Numbered from the stretch's first letter, positions 1-8,634 are shown. The stretch: 64,000 nucleotides of DNA from Streptomyces griseocarneus (GCA_003674045.1 PENC01000004.1:1-64000), one strand, 5' to 3'. Translations and numbers: made by a program. Notes: generated by a model not told the origin, from the letters alone.

Positions 1-126
1 GCGGACGTGCAGCGCGTCCCGGTCCGGACCGGCGTAGACCGCCACACTCCCGATCCCGGCGTCCCGGCATGCACGAGCGACGCGGACAGCGATTTCGCCA
101 CGGTTGGCGATGAGCACCTTGCGCAC
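1..126 (-). CDS. Acyl-CoA carboxylase alpha subunit (biotin carboxylase), N-terminal fragment
   Basis: Only the first 42 codons lie in the window; the gene continues past the left edge. Reading leftward from GTG at 126 the protein begins [20 protein letters not shown], the hallmark N-terminus of acetyl/propionyl-CoA carboxylase biotin-carboxylase subunits, which carboxylate a biotin carrier using ATP and bicarbonate. An AAAGG ribosome-binding site sits about ten bases upstream. It follows the epsilon and beta genes on the same strand, so the three probably form one operon supplying malonyl- or methylmalonyl-CoA. Whether it carries the fused biotin-carrier domain usual in actinobacteria cannot be seen. 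Confidence 0.9.
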   Translation of the reverse strand, partial: MRKVLIANRGEIAVRVARACRDAGIGSVAVYAGPDRDALHVR

Positions 127-206
127 GGACTGTTCAGACCTTTCGGACGGATTGTTCACGGATCAGGCCAGAGATCAGGCCAGAGATCAGGTCATCAGGG
201 GTCAGG

Positions 207-407
207 TCAGAGGACGGGGCGCCGGCCCGGCAGCGGGCGCGAGGACCAGCCCGGGGCGGTGCTCCCCCGCGCCCACGGCGCGGCGGGCCGCGAGCGGCCG
301 GTCCCGCCGGTTTCGCCGTCCGGCCGGGGAGCCGCCCCGGCGCACAGCAGGGAGACGACGGCCGCGAGCTCGGTGGCGTCCGGGTTGCCCCGCACGATGC
401 GGATCAC
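207..407 (-). CDS. Acyl-CoA carboxylase epsilon subunit (AccE/PccE-like)
   Basis: This 66-residue protein begins VIRIVRGNPDATELAAVVSL, matching the short epsilon subunits that stabilise actinobacterial acyl-CoA carboxylase holoenzymes (family pattern I-x-x-V-R-G-N-P-x-x-x-E-L-A-A). The rest is a low-complexity Arg/Pro/Gly tail with the usual W-containing C-terminal half. The GTG start is chosen because GGGGAG precedes it at good spacing and it lies 14 bases after the beta-subunit stop codon. The gene order beta, epsilon, alpha is typical. Confidence 0.82.
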   Translation of the reverse strand: MIRIVRGNPDATELAAVVSLLCAGAAPRPDGETGGTGRSRPAAPWARGSTAPGWSSRPLPGRRPVL

Positions 408-421
408 TTGCCGCTCCCCGC

Positions 422-2023
422 TCACTGCGGCTGGTTCCCGTGCTTGCGGGCGGGCAGTTGCACGGCTTTCTCCCGGAGCATCGCCAGCGCGCCGACGAGC
501 CGCGAGCGGGTCTCGGCCGGGTCGATCACGTCGTCGACCAGGCCGCGCTCGGCCGCGTAGTACGGGTGCATCAGCTCGGACTTGTACTCCTTGACCAGCT
601 GCGTGCGCCGGGCGTCGGGGTCCTCGGCCGCCGCGATCTCCCTGCGGAAGATGACGTTGGCCGCGCCCTCGGCGCCCATGACGGCGATCTCGTTGGACGG
701 CCAGGCCAGGGAGATGTCCGTACCGATGGAGCGCGAGTCCATCACGATGTACGCGCCGCCGTAGGCCTTGCGCATGATGAGCTGGATGCGCGGCACGGTG
801 GCGTTGCAGTACGCGTAGAGCAGCTTGGCGCCGTGCCGGATGATGCCGCCGTGCTCCTGGTCCACGCCCGGCAGGAAGCCCGGCACGTCCACGAGCGTCA
901 CCAGTGGGATGTTGAAGGAGTCGCAGAGCTGGACGAAGCGCGCGGCCTTCTCCGAGGCGTGGATGTCCAGCACCCCGGCCAGCGAGGCGGGCTGGTTGGC
1001 GACGATGCCGACGACGTGGCCGTCCAGCCTGGCCAGCGCGCACACCACATTGGTCGCCCAGAGCTCGTGGACCTCGAAGAACTCGCCGTCGTCGACGACC
1101 TCCTCGATCACCTTGCGCATGTCGTAGGCGCGGTTCGGGTCGGCGGGCACCAGGTCCAGCAGGGCCTCGGTGCGCCGGTCCGCGGGGTCCTCCGCGGGCC
1201 GGGACGGCGGCGTCTCGCGGTTGTTCTGCGGCAGGAAGGACAGCAGGAAGCGCACGTCCTCCAGGCAGCTCTCCTCGTCGTCGTACGCGAACCCGGAGAC
1301 CCCCGACAGGGTGGCGTGGGCGTCGGCGCCGCCCAGCTCGTCCTGGGTGATCACCTCGCCGGTGACGGCCTGGACGACGTCCGGGCCGGTGATGAACATC
1401 TGCGAGGTGCCGCGCACCATGAAGACGAAGTCGGTCAGCGCGGGCGAGTAGGCGGCGCCGCCCGCGCACGGGCCGAGGATCACGCTGATCTGCGGGATGA
1501 CACCGGAGTTGCGGACGTTGCGCTGGAAGATGCCGCCGTAGCCCGCGAGCGCCGTGACGCCCTCCTGGATGCGGGCCCCCGCGCCGTCGCAGAGGCCGAC
1601 GACCGGTGCCCCGGCCGACTCGGCCAGGTCCATCAGCTTGTGGATCTTCTCCGCGTGGGCCTCGCCGAGGGCGCCGCCGAAGATGCGGAAGTCATGGGCG
1701 TAGGCGAAGACGGTCCGCCCGTGGACCGTGCCCCAGCCCGTGATCACGCCGTCGGTCCAGTGCTTCTTGTCCTCCAGGCCGAAGCCCGTGGCGCGGTGCC
1801 TGCGGAACGCCTCCACCTCGGTGAACGTACCGTCATCGAAGAGCAGTTCGATACGTTCGCGGGCGGTCAGCTTGCCCTTGGCGTGCTGCGCCTCCGTGGC
1901 CCGGGTGCCGGGCCCGGCGTGCACCGCGTCCTTCAGGGCGGCCAGCTCCTCGGCCCGTGTCCGCAAGTGCGGCGCCTCCGCCGTGGGGGGCGGCGAGATC
2001 GTCTGCTGTTCGACGGCGCTCAT
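422..2023 (-). CDS. Acyl-CoA carboxylase beta subunit (carboxyltransferase)
   Basis: This 533-residue protein has the length and sequence of PccB/AccB carboxyltransferases, which transfer the carboxyl group from carboxybiotin to acetyl- or propionyl-CoA. Visible hallmarks are ARERIELLFDDGTFTEVEAF near the N-terminus, GLCDGAGARIQEG, GPCAGGAAYSPALTDF (acyl-CoA-binding glycine loop) and, in the C-terminal half, VDVPGFLPGVDQEHGGIIRH and AYGGAYIVMDS. The ATG at 2023 is chosen over the longer open frame because family similarity starts there and an AGAGGC site precedes it. Substrate choice (acetyl versus propionyl) depends on one active-site residue not resolved here. Next to a polyketide aromatase it plausibly provides malonyl-CoA extender units. 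Confidence 0.93.
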   Translation of the reverse strand: MSAVEQQTISPPPTAEAPHLRTRAEELAALKDAVHAGPGTRATEAQHAKGKLTARERIELLFDDGTFTEVEAFRRHRATGFGLEDKKHWTDGVITGWGTVHGRTVFAYAHDFRIFGGALGEAHAEKIHKLMDLAESAGAPVVGLCDGAGARIQEGVTALAGYGGIFQRNVRNSGVIPQISVILGPCAGGAAYSPALTDFVFMVRGTSQMFITGPDVVQAVTGEVITQDELGGADAHATLSGVSGFAYDDEESCLEDVRFLLSFLPQNNRETPPSRPAEDPADRRTEALLDLVPADPNRAYDMRKVIEEVVDDGEFFEVHELWATNVVCALARLDGHVVGIVANQPASLAGVLDIHASEKAARFVQLCDSFNIPLVTLVDVPGFLPGVDQEHGGIIRHGAKLLYAYCNATVPRIQLIMRKAYGGAYIVMDSRSIGTDISLAWPSNEIAVMGAEGAANVIFRREIAAAEDPDARRTQLVKEYKSELMHPYYAAERGLVDDVIDPAETRSRLVGALAMLREKAVQLPARKHGNQPQ

Positions 2024-2363
2024 GGCTGCCTCTGCCTCTCCTCGACGCGCCCGGAGCAGGGTCGTCAACGCTGCCCGGAACAATGAAAGTTGAGCGTCAC
2101 ACCCGCTGATCCAGCCTTCCTGGAACGCGGCTGGAACCCTCGGCCGGAGCGAAGTCGTTGCGGCTGCCGCCGAAGGGCCGGGAGGCGTGCGCCGCGCCGT
2201 CGGCAGGTCCCGGAACGCCGCTGTTCCGGCCCCCGAAAGGGCCGCGCCGCGCCCGGGCCGCAGTGGTTCTCCAGTACGGCTATAGGACGCCCGCGCAGAG
2301 TCGGCGCCACATCCGTAACTTCCGCATATCCGTGAACTCCACCCCGGGGAAGGGGCGCGTCTC
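2024..2363. other. 340-bp intergenic region between divergent carboxylase and aromatase genes
   Basis: No convincing coding sequence is present on either strand. It must hold the promoters of the leftward carboxylase operon and the rightward aromatase gene. The right end (2280-2330) is noticeably less GC-rich than the surroundings, but no clear operator was identified. GGGAAGGGG at about 2345 is the probable ribosome-binding site for the aromatase. Confidence 0.5.
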
Positions 2364-3311
2364 ATGTCGGGCCTGCGCGTACACCGCACCGAGCACACCG
2401 CCGTCGTGGCCGCACCGGCCCAGGTCCTCTACGACCTGGTCGCCGACGTCACCCGCTGGCCCGCGGTCTTCGAACCGAGCGTCCACGTGCAGCACATCGA
2501 GAAGAGCGAGCGCGCCGAGCGCTTCCGTCTGTGGGCGGTCGTCGGCGGCGAGGTACGCAACTGGACCTCCCGGCGCACCCTCGACCCGGACACGCTGCGC
2601 GTCACCTTCGCGCAGGACCACAGCCGGCCCCCGATCGCCTCGATGGGCGGGGAGTGGCTGTTCAGGGAGCTGGCGGACGGCCGTACGGAGGTCGTCCTCG
2701 TCCACGAGTTCCAGGCGGTCGACGACGCGCCCGAGAACATCGAGTGGATCAACGCGGGCCTGGACCGCAACAGCCCCAAGGAACTCGCCGCGCTGGCCCG
2801 GGTCGCCGAGCTCGGCCACGCGGTCGAGGACGTCGTCTTCGCGTTCGAGGACGTGATCGACATGCCGGGCGCGGTCAAGGACGCGTACGACTTCATCGAC
2901 CGCGCCGACCTCTGGCCGCAGATCCTGCCGCACGTCGGCCGGGTGGACCTCACCGAGCCCGAGACGGGTGTCCAGAAGCTGCGCATGGAGACCGTGACGA
3001 AGGACGGCTCCGCGCACACCACCGAGTCGATCCGGCTGTGCTTCCCCGGCGAGCGCATCGTCTACAAGCAGACCACCGCGCCCGCCCTGCTGTTCGGCCA
3101 CAGCGGCAGCTGGACGTTCACCGAGGACGAGCTCGGCGCGCACGTCACGGCACGCCACACGGTCGTCCTCAACCCCGCCGCGCTGAAGGAGGCCCTGGGC
3201 CCGGACAGCACCCTGGCCGACGCCCGCGCGTACATCACCCAGGCCCTGGGCGCGAACAGCCGGGCGACGCTGTCACACGCGGCAGCGCACACGGAGAAGC
3301 GGCGCGGCTGA
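2364..3311 (+). CDS. Didomain aromatase/cyclase of type II polyketide biosynthesis
   Basis: This 315-residue protein has two tandem SRPBCC (polyketide_cyc) domains, roughly residues 5-145 and 160-300, the arrangement of ActVII-type didomain aromatase/cyclases that dehydrate and aromatise the first ring of a reduced poly-beta-ketone. Clear signatures are YDLVADVTRWPAVFEPSVHV in the first domain and the matching FIDRADLWPQILPHVGRV in the second, with the conserved ending LGANSRATLSHAAAH. The start is the ATG beginning MSGLRVHRTEHTAVV after GGGAAGGGG. No ketosynthase pair or ACP is visible here, so the minimal PKS genes would lie to the left of the window or elsewhere. It faces the acyl-CoA carboxylase operon, a common extender-supply partner. 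Confidence 0.92.
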   Translation: MSGLRVHRTEHTAVVAAPAQVLYDLVADVTRWPAVFEPSVHVQHIEKSERAERFRLWAVVGGEVRNWTSRRTLDPDTLRVTFAQDHSRPPIASMGGEWLFRELADGRTEVVLVHEFQAVDDAPENIEWINAGLDRNSPKELAALARVAELGHAVEDVVFAFEDVIDMPGAVKDAYDFIDRADLWPQILPHVGRVDLTEPETGVQKLRMETVTKDGSAHTTESIRLCFPGERIVYKQTTAPALLFGHSGSWTFTEDELGAHVTARHTVVLNPAALKEALGPDSTLADARAYITQALGANSRATLSHAAAHTEKRRG

Positions 3312-3326
3312 GGGGCAGCGCCCCGT

Positions 3327-3400
3327 AAGGGGCGCGGGACCGTGACATCGTGCGGCTCCGCCGCGTGGGCGCGCCCAGCCCCCACCGGCCCGCAGCGACC
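3327..3400. repeat. Dispersed intergenic repeat, copy 1 (interrupted)
   Basis: AAGGGGCGCGGGA at 3327-3339 and CAGCCCCCACCGGCCCGCAG at about 3376-3395 are the two ends of the window's commonest intergenic repeat, here separated by unrelated sequence. A small GGGGCAGCGCCCC palindrome precedes it at the aromatase stop. It lies between convergent genes. Confidence 0.7.
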
Positions 3401-3442
3401 GGACGCCTCCACACTTGGCCACCGTCGAGACCCTGGAAGGTC

Positions 3443-4273
3443 TCAGACGGTGGCCAGCCCGGCGAGGGCAGCGGCCTCCGCACTGCCCTCGGCGGCGCTG
3501 AACACATGTACGGCCAAGCCCGGTTCACCACCCGCGACGGGCACGTTGAGGGTCTCGTAGTCCAGGTGCAGCGGCCCGGCCACGGGGTGGCGCAGCAGCT
3601 GGCGCCCGTGGCCGCACACCACGACCTCGCCGGATGCCCAGATCTCGCGGAACTCGGCGCTGTGGGCGGAGAGTTCGGCGATGAGTGCCGAGAGGCCGGC
3701 GTCGTCGGGATAGCGCCCGGCGGAGACGCGCAGTACGCCCACGACCTCGCCCGCCCTGACCTCCCACTCGGGGTGGACGACACGGGAGGCCGGGTCGAGG
3801 AAGACGAACCGGGCGGTGTTCCAGCGGCCCGCCGCGCCGTCCGCGATCCCGAACAGCTCGGCCGCCAGGCCGTTCCAGGCCACCACGTCGAGCCGGTGGT
3901 CGGTGACGTAGGCCGGGAGGTGGGTGAGGGAGTCGAGCACGCGCCGCAGCAGGGGGCTGACCCGGGCCGCGGGCGCGGACCCGCGCCGGGTGCCGACGAG
4001 GGTGGCGAGGTGCCTGCGCTCCCCCGCGTCGAGGTCGAGCGCCCTGGCCAGCGCGTCGAGCACCTCGGGCGAGGGCTGCGTGGCCCGGCCCTGTTCGAGG
4101 CGTACGTAGTAGTCGACGCTGATCCCGGCGAGCTGGGCGAGCTCCTCGCGGCGCAGCCCGCTCACGCGGCGGCGCGGCCCGCTCTCGATCCCCACGCGCT
4201 CCGGCGCGACACGCCCCCGCCGGGCGCGCAGAAAGGCCCCGAGCGCCCGCCGTGTGTCACCTGTTCCGTCCAT
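3443..4273 (-). CDS. MmyB-like XRE-family transcriptional regulator
   Basis: This 276-residue regulator has an N-terminal helix-turn-helix (about residues 10-75) with the signature LGAFLRARRGRVAPERVG and RRVSGLRREELAQLAGISVD, followed by YYVRLEQGRATQPSPEVL. The remainder matches the MmyB-type C-terminal domain, which in relatives resembles a PAS-like ligand-binding fold (VTDHRLDVVAWNGLAAELFG is the conserved entry). Such proteins usually repress an adjacent oxidoreductase; here a quinone reductase is divergently transcribed 98 bases away. The ATG at 4273 agrees with the family start. Confidence 0.88.
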   Translation of the reverse strand: MDGTGDTRRALGAFLRARRGRVAPERVGIESGPRRRVSGLRREELAQLAGISVDYYVRLEQGRATQPSPEVLDALARALDLDAGERRHLATLVGTRRGSAPAARVSPLLRRVLDSLTHLPAYVTDHRLDVVAWNGLAAELFGIADGAAGRWNTARFVFLDPASRVVHPEWEVRAGEVVGVLRVSAGRYPDDAGLSALIAELSAHSAEFREIWASGEVVVCGHGRQLLRHPVAGPLHLDYETLNVPVAGGEPGLAVHVFSAAEGSAEAAALAGLATV

Positions 4274-4291
4274 GTGACCAGTATGGGTGGC

Positions 4292-4306
4292 CCTGGTGGT
4301 ACCAGG
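4292..4306. promoter_or_regulatory. Inverted repeat, probable operator between regulator and quinone reductase
   Basis: CCTGGT-GGT-ACCAGG is a perfect 6-bp inverted repeat with a 3-bp centre in the 98-bp gap between two divergent genes. Its position fits an operator for the adjacent MmyB-like regulator, but binding is inferred. Confidence 0.45.
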
Positions 4307-4371
4307 ACCGCGATACCCCAGGCAGGACAGGGTGCTGGCTGGGCAGGACGGCTCCGGGAGAACGTGGCCGC

Positions 4372-5163
4372 ATGACCGACAGCGACACCGCCCCGAAGAA
4401 GATCCTGATCGTCACGGCCCACCCCGAGCCCCGCTCGCTCAACGCCTCCCTGTCCGCCTTCGCGGCCGACGAACTGCGCGCGGCCGGGCACGAGGTACGG
4501 ACGTCCGACCTGTACGCGATGAAGTGGAAGGCCACCGTCGACGCCGACGACTTCCCCGACCACTCCCCCGAAGACCGCCTCGCGGTCATGCCCGCCTCGG
4601 AACGGGCCACCACGGCGAACCGCCTGACACCGGACGTCGCGGCGGAACAGGAGAAGGTGCTCTGGTCGGACGCGCTGATCCTGCAGTTCCCCATGTGGTG
4701 GTTCTCGGCCCCCGCGATCCTCAAGGGCTGGATCGACCGCGTCTTCACGGCGGGCTTCGGGTACGGCCCGCTGCTCCCGCCGCCCTACAGCGAGGGCGCA
4801 CTCGGCGGCCGCCGCGCCCTGATATCCGTGACCCTGGGCGCCCGCGAATCCTCCTTCTCGGACCGCGGCATCCACGGCCGCCTCACCGACGTCCTCCACC
4901 CCCTGCAACACGGCCTCTTCTGGTTCGCGGGCATCGCCCCGCTGGAACCCTTCGCCCTCTACGGAATCGACACCGATCTCCCGCAGGACCGCGTGGAAGC
5001 GGCGAAGCACGCGTACGCCCGCCGCCTGTCGACCCTCTTCACGGACACCCCGGTCCCGTACCGCACCCTGACGGGAGGCGCCTACGACCACGACATGCGC
5101 CTGCTGCCGAACGCGGAACGGGAAGGGACGAGCGGCCTGGACCTGCACATAGCCGCCCCATAA
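4372..5163 (+). CDS. NAD(P)H dehydrogenase (quinone), flavodoxin fold
   Basis: This 263-residue protein matches the NQO/MdaB-type flavoprotein family that reduces quinones with two electrons from NAD(P)H. The FMN/FAD-binding start is KKILIVTAHPEPRSLNASL, the middle carries VLWSDALILQFPMWWFSAPA and LKGWIDRVFTAGFGYG, and a later segment reads FWFAGIAPLEPFALYGID. Start ATG at 4372 is chosen because the upstream open frame overlaps the promoter region shared with the divergent regulator. It is likely controlled by that regulator in response to quinone or electrophile stress; a polyketide-tailoring role is possible but less likely. Confidence 0.9.
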   Translation: MTDSDTAPKKILIVTAHPEPRSLNASLSAFAADELRAAGHEVRTSDLYAMKWKATVDADDFPDHSPEDRLAVMPASERATTANRLTPDVAAEQEKVLWSDALILQFPMWWFSAPAILKGWIDRVFTAGFGYGPLLPPPYSEGALGGRRALISVTLGARESSFSDRGIHGRLTDVLHPLQHGLFWFAGIAPLEPFALYGIDTDLPQDRVEAAKHAYARRLSTLFTDTPVPYRTLTGGAYDHDMRLLPNAEREGTSGLDLHIAAP

Positions 5164-5241
5164 GGGGCGCGGGGAACTGCGCGCCCAGCCCCCACCGGCC
5201 CGCACCCGCCGACGAACAGCAAGCGGCCCCCCATTGGGCGA
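5161..5241 (+). repeat. Dispersed intergenic repeat, copy 2
   Basis: The copy starts over the stop codon of the quinone reductase (TAAGGGGCGCGGGGAACTGC) and runs through CAGCCCCCACCGGCCCGCA to an AGCGGCCCCCCATTGGGCG end. It shares core and order of blocks with the other copies. Confidence 0.8.
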
Positions 5242-5293
5242 ACCCGGCGCGAGCCCGAAGACGCACCGCAACCCCACCCCTTACCGTGAGGCC

Positions 5294-6121
5294 ATGCGCG
5301 GCGGCCAAGAAAAAATCTCGCTCCACGGCGCACCCGAAACCATGCTCGCCACCCTCTACGGCCGGGCCCTCGACAGCCGGGCCAGGACACCGATCCTGGG
5401 CGACACGGAAGCAGCCAGAACAGTCCAGCTCATCGACTACGACTTCCGCAGAACCGGCATCACCAGGTCCACGGCCTTCGGCGCGGCCCTGCGCGCGAAG
5501 CTCCTCGACGACTGGACGGCGGAATTCCTCGCCGCGCACCCCGAGGCCACGGTGCTGCACCTGGCGTGCGGCCTCGACAGCCGTGCCCGCCGGGTCGGCC
5601 CGGCGCCGACCGTCCGCTGGGTGGACGTCGACTACCCCGAGGTGGTCGAGCTGCGCGAACGGCTGCTGCCGCCTCCGCCCGCGGTCGACTATCGCGTGAT
5701 CGGCTCGTCCGTCACGGACGAGTCATGGCTGGAGGAGGTACCCGCGGACCGCCCGACGGCGGCGGTCTTCGAGGGCCTGTCGATGTACCTCCACAAGGAC
5801 GACGGCAAGCGCCTCGTCCAGCGCATCACCGCCCGCTTCCCGAGCGGCCAGCTGCTCTTCGACGGCTTCAGCAGCTTCGGCGTCCGGCACCAGCGCCTCA
5901 TCACCCCCGTCCGCCGCGCGGGAGCCACCCTCCACTGGGCGATCGACGACCCCACCGAACTGGAGCACTGGCACAAGGGCCTCCGCTGCCTCGACGCCGT
6001 CCGCGCCACCGACCTGCCCGGCACCGAAAAACTGTCCACAACCTCACGCCTCGTCCTGTGGGCGATCCTCCACACCCCGGGCTGGCGCGACGCGGACCGC
6101 GTCCTGCGCTACGAGTACTGA
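5294..6121 (+). CDS. SAM-dependent O-methyltransferase, TcmP/LCM family
   Basis: This 275-residue protein belongs to the leucine carboxyl methyltransferase-like family that includes polyketide O-methyltransferases such as TcmP. The SAM-binding region reads TVLHLACGLDSRARRVG, followed by VRWVDVDYPEVVELRERLL, and the family motif VFEGLSMYLHKDDGKRLV lies near residue 160. The ATG at 5294 is preceded by TTACCGT seven bases upstream, a typical minus-10 placement for a leaderless transcript, so the longer upstream frame is rejected. Substrate is unknown; with an aromatase 2 kb away a polyketide phenol or carboxylate is possible, though stand-alone members are common in Streptomyces. Confidence 0.87.
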   Translation: MRGGQEKISLHGAPETMLATLYGRALDSRARTPILGDTEAARTVQLIDYDFRRTGITRSTAFGAALRAKLLDDWTAEFLAAHPEATVLHLACGLDSRARRVGPAPTVRWVDVDYPEVVELRERLLPPPPAVDYRVIGSSVTDESWLEEVPADRPTAAVFEGLSMYLHKDDGKRLVQRITARFPSGQLLFDGFSSFGVRHQRLITPVRRAGATLHWAIDDPTELEHWHKGLRCLDAVRATDLPGTEKLSTTSRLVLWAILHTPGWRDADRVLRYEY

Positions 6122-6130
6122 GGAGGGCGC

Positions 6131-6230
6131 AGGGGCGCCCCGCAAGGGGCGCGGGGAACCGCGCGAGCAACCACACGCACCCCGCAGTCGCAAACAAACA
6201 ACAAGAGGCACCCCAGTAGGCGCACCCGCC
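6131..6230 (+). repeat. Dispersed intergenic repeat, copy 3
   Basis: The core AAGGGGCGCGGGGAACCGCG is followed by a diverged middle and the conserved tail CAAGAGGCACCCCAGTAGGC. It sits directly downstream of the methyltransferase, preceded by a GGGGCGCCCC palindrome. Confidence 0.78.
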
Positions 6231-6238
6231 ACCCCCGA

Positions 6239-6271
6239 ATGTCATCATGCGATGACATCACTCGATGACAT
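6239..6271. promoter_or_regulatory. TetR-type operator upstream of MFS-TetR operon
   Basis: ATGTCATC-ATGC-GATGACAT (6239-6258) is a perfect 8-bp inverted repeat with a 4-bp spacer, and a third half-site GATGACAT follows at 6264-6271 as a direct repeat. It ends just before the GGGGAGG ribosome-binding site of the exporter gene, so bound repressor would block initiation. The obvious ligand-responsive partner is the TetR encoded second in the operon. Confidence 0.72.
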
Positions 6272-6286
6272 AACGGGGAGGCACCG

Positions 6287-7819
6287 ATGGACGCAGCGCA
6301 TTCAAGGGGCGCGGGGACCACGTCCCCGCCGTCGCCGACACCAGGCCGGCGAACCCGCGCCCTCACCCCCGTCCTCGTCTTCATCGGCATGGTCGCCGCC
6401 ATGGTCAGCAGCCTCGGCGCGCCCCTCGTCCCCCGGATCGCCGCCGTCGACCACGTGTCGCCCGTCGCCGCGCAATGGTCCCTGACCATCGCGTTGCTGG
6501 TGGGCGCCGTGGCGACCCCCACCATGGGCCGCCTCGGCGACGGCCCGCACCGCAGAACGGTCGTCCTCACCGCGATAGCCGTCGTGGGAGCGGGCAGCGT
6601 GCTGGCCGCGCTCCCCCTGGGATTCGGCCCGCTGCTGACGGGCCGGGCGCTGCAGGGCGTGGGCCTCGGGCTGATACCCCTGACCATCGCCACGGCCCGC
6701 GAGAGCCTGCCGCCCGATCGCTCGCGGTCGGCGGTCGCGGTGCTGTCGATCGCCCTGGTCGCGGGCGTGGGGCTCGGCTATCCGGTGACGGGGCTGCTGA
6801 CGCAGCTCTTCGGCCTGCACGCCGGTTTCTGGCTCGCGGCGGGGATCAGCGCCGTCGCGCTGGCCGCCGCCGCGCTCGTCCTCCCCTCGACGCGGCACCT
6901 GCCGCGGCAGCCCCTGGACGTGTTCGGCGCCGTCCTCCTCGGCGTCGCGCTCGCCGGGGTGCTGCTGGTGCTGGGCGAGGGCGAGTCCTGGGGCTGGACG
7001 TCCCCCCGCCTGCTCGGCCTGACCGTGGCCTCGGTCGTCCTCCTCGCGTGGTGGACGGTGCACGAGCTGCGCTGCCCGCACCCGCTGGTGGACCTGCGGC
7101 TGGTGCGGCATCCGGTGGTCCTGACCGCCGACCTGACGGGCATCATCGCGGGCGTCGGCATGTACGTCCTGATCTCCCTGGTGACCCGCTACGCGCAGAC
7201 CCCCACCTCGGCGGGGTACGGCTTCGGCGCGTCCGTCCTCGTCACGGGCCTGATCCTGCTGCCGTTCTCCGCCGCGAGCGTCGTCTCCAGCAAGCTGGCC
7301 GCCGTCCTGGCCCGCCGCGTGTCCACCCGGGCGGTCCTGCCCGTGGGCTGCGCGGTCTCCCTCCTGGCGATGGCCGCCTTCGGCAGCGCGCGGGGCAGCC
7401 TGTGGGAGCTGTTCGTGGCGATGGCCATCGCCGGACTCGGCGTGGGCTGCACCTTCGCCGCCATGCCCGGCCTGATCGTGCAGTCCGTCCCCGCACACGA
7501 GACGGGCAGTGCCATCAGCTTCAACCAGGTGCTGCGCTGCGTCGGCTACTCCGCGGGCAGCGCGCTGAGCGCGACCGTGCTCCAGGCGCACACCGCACCC
7601 GGCGAGACGCTGCCGTCCGCCGGGGGCTACGGGACCGCGGCGCTGCTGGGGTGCGGCGTGTGGCTGGTTACGATCGTGGTCACCGTCGTCCTGCCCGCGC
7701 GCCACCGCGCGGCGGGCGGTCCCAGGGCCGCGGAACAGGCATTCCTCACGGACGACGGCCTGGCCTCGCCCGCGGCCGGCTCCGCGCGGCCCGTACCCGA
7801 CGAGCGGAGACTCCCATGA
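6287..7819 (+). CDS. MFS drug-efflux-type transporter
   Basis: This 510-residue protein has a hydrophilic N-terminus (about 25 residues) and then about 14 hydrophobic segments, consistent with the DHA2 drug:proton antiporter group. Motif A-like TPTMGRLGDGPHRRTVVL follows the second helix and GRALQGVGLGLIPLTIATAR matches the conserved fourth-helix region. Mostly hydrophobic strings with short charged loops continue to residue 480. It is the first gene of an operon with a TetR regulator (ATGA overlap) and carries an operator just upstream, so it is probably induced by the compound it exports. Substrate unknown. Confidence 0.88.
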   Translation: MDAAHSRGAGTTSPPSPTPGRRTRALTPVLVFIGMVAAMVSSLGAPLVPRIAAVDHVSPVAAQWSLTIALLVGAVATPTMGRLGDGPHRRTVVLTAIAVVGAGSVLAALPLGFGPLLTGRALQGVGLGLIPLTIATARESLPPDRSRSAVAVLSIALVAGVGLGYPVTGLLTQLFGLHAGFWLAAGISAVALAAAALVLPSTRHLPRQPLDVFGAVLLGVALAGVLLVLGEGESWGWTSPRLLGLTVASVVLLAWWTVHELRCPHPLVDLRLVRHPVVLTADLTGIIAGVGMYVLISLVTRYAQTPTSAGYGFGASVLVTGLILLPFSAASVVSSKLAAVLARRVSTRAVLPVGCAVSLLAMAAFGSARGSLWELFVAMAIAGLGVGCTFAAMPGLIVQSVPAHETGSAISFNQVLRCVGYSAGSALSATVLQAHTAPGETLPSAGGYGTAALLGCGVWLVTIVVTVVLPARHRAAGGPRAAEQAFLTDDGLASPAAGSARPVPDERRLP

Positions 7820-8433
7820 GCCCCGAGCAGCAGGCACCACCCCGGGGCCGGACGACAAAGGCGACCACCGCCCCGCGTCGCCGCCGCGACGCGGGCCGCA
7901 CCCGCGAACGCCTCCTCGAAGCGGCGCACGAGCTCTTCACCGAGCGCGGCTTCGACCGCACCACGACCCGCGAGATCGGCGAACGCGCGGGCGCGGACCC
8001 ATCGTTGATCGCCCGCTACTTCGGCGGCAAGCCGCAGCTCTACCTCGCGACGCTGCGCGCCGAGTCGGAACGCGCCGCGCCCGCCGACCTCCTCGACGAC
8101 GAACGCCTCCTGGGCCTCCTCCGCAAGATCGCCCAGCACGGCCCGGGCCCGGTCACCCGGGCCACCGTCACCCCGTACAGCGACCCCGTCGTCCAGGACG
8201 CCGCCCGCACCCAGCTCTACGAGCGCCTGGTCGACCCCCTCTGCGACCACTTCACCACCGACGGCGTCCCCCAGGCCCGCCTCAGGGCGGAGATCGCCGT
8301 GGCCGCCCTCACCGGCATCGTCCTCGCCCGCGACGCGGGCACCCTCACGGAACTCTCCTCGGCCGCACCGGAGGAGATCCTCACCGTCGTCCACGGCGTC
8401 ATCGACGCGACGGCCCGCGCGGGGGCGCGATAA
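7816..8433 (+). CDS. TetR-family transcriptional regulator
   Basis: This 205-residue protein has a basic N-terminal tail and a TetR helix-turn-helix: RERLLEAAHELFTERGFDRT, then TTREIGERAGADPSLIARYF. The C-terminal ligand domain (from residue 85) is a TetR_C type with PVVQDAARTQLYERLVDPLC. The ATG overlaps the exporter stop codon (ATGA), giving translational coupling, and the GATGACAT operator at 6239-6271 suggests it represses its own operon. Confidence 0.9.
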   Translation: MSPEQQAPPRGRTTKATTAPRRRRDAGRTRERLLEAAHELFTERGFDRTTTREIGERAGADPSLIARYFGGKPQLYLATLRAESERAAPADLLDDERLLGLLRKIAQHGPGPVTRATVTPYSDPVVQDAARTQLYERLVDPLCDHFTTDGVPQARLRAEIAVAALTGIVLARDAGTLTELSSAAPEEILTVVHGVIDATARAGAR

Positions 8434-8634
8434 CGAAGCAGGGGGCGCGCGGCGCGCAGGACGCGCCTCGATGTCTGGGCGAGGCCGGGGCGGGAGCGCT
8501 AGGCTGAGGCCACCTGGAGCGGTTGGCCAGGGGTACGGCCATGGTCCGGTACGCCACGGTCGTGCACAACTGAAGGCGCCCCCGCCACGGAAGGGTCAGT
8601 TCCGCGACGAGGGCAAACCGGGATGATCCCGATC

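Noticed and set aside
104..2086. Long rightward open frame of 660 codons opposite the carboxylase genes
   Set aside because: It is the antisense shadow of the well-conserved beta subunit; residue content is Arg/Gly/Val/Asp noise and no motif is present.
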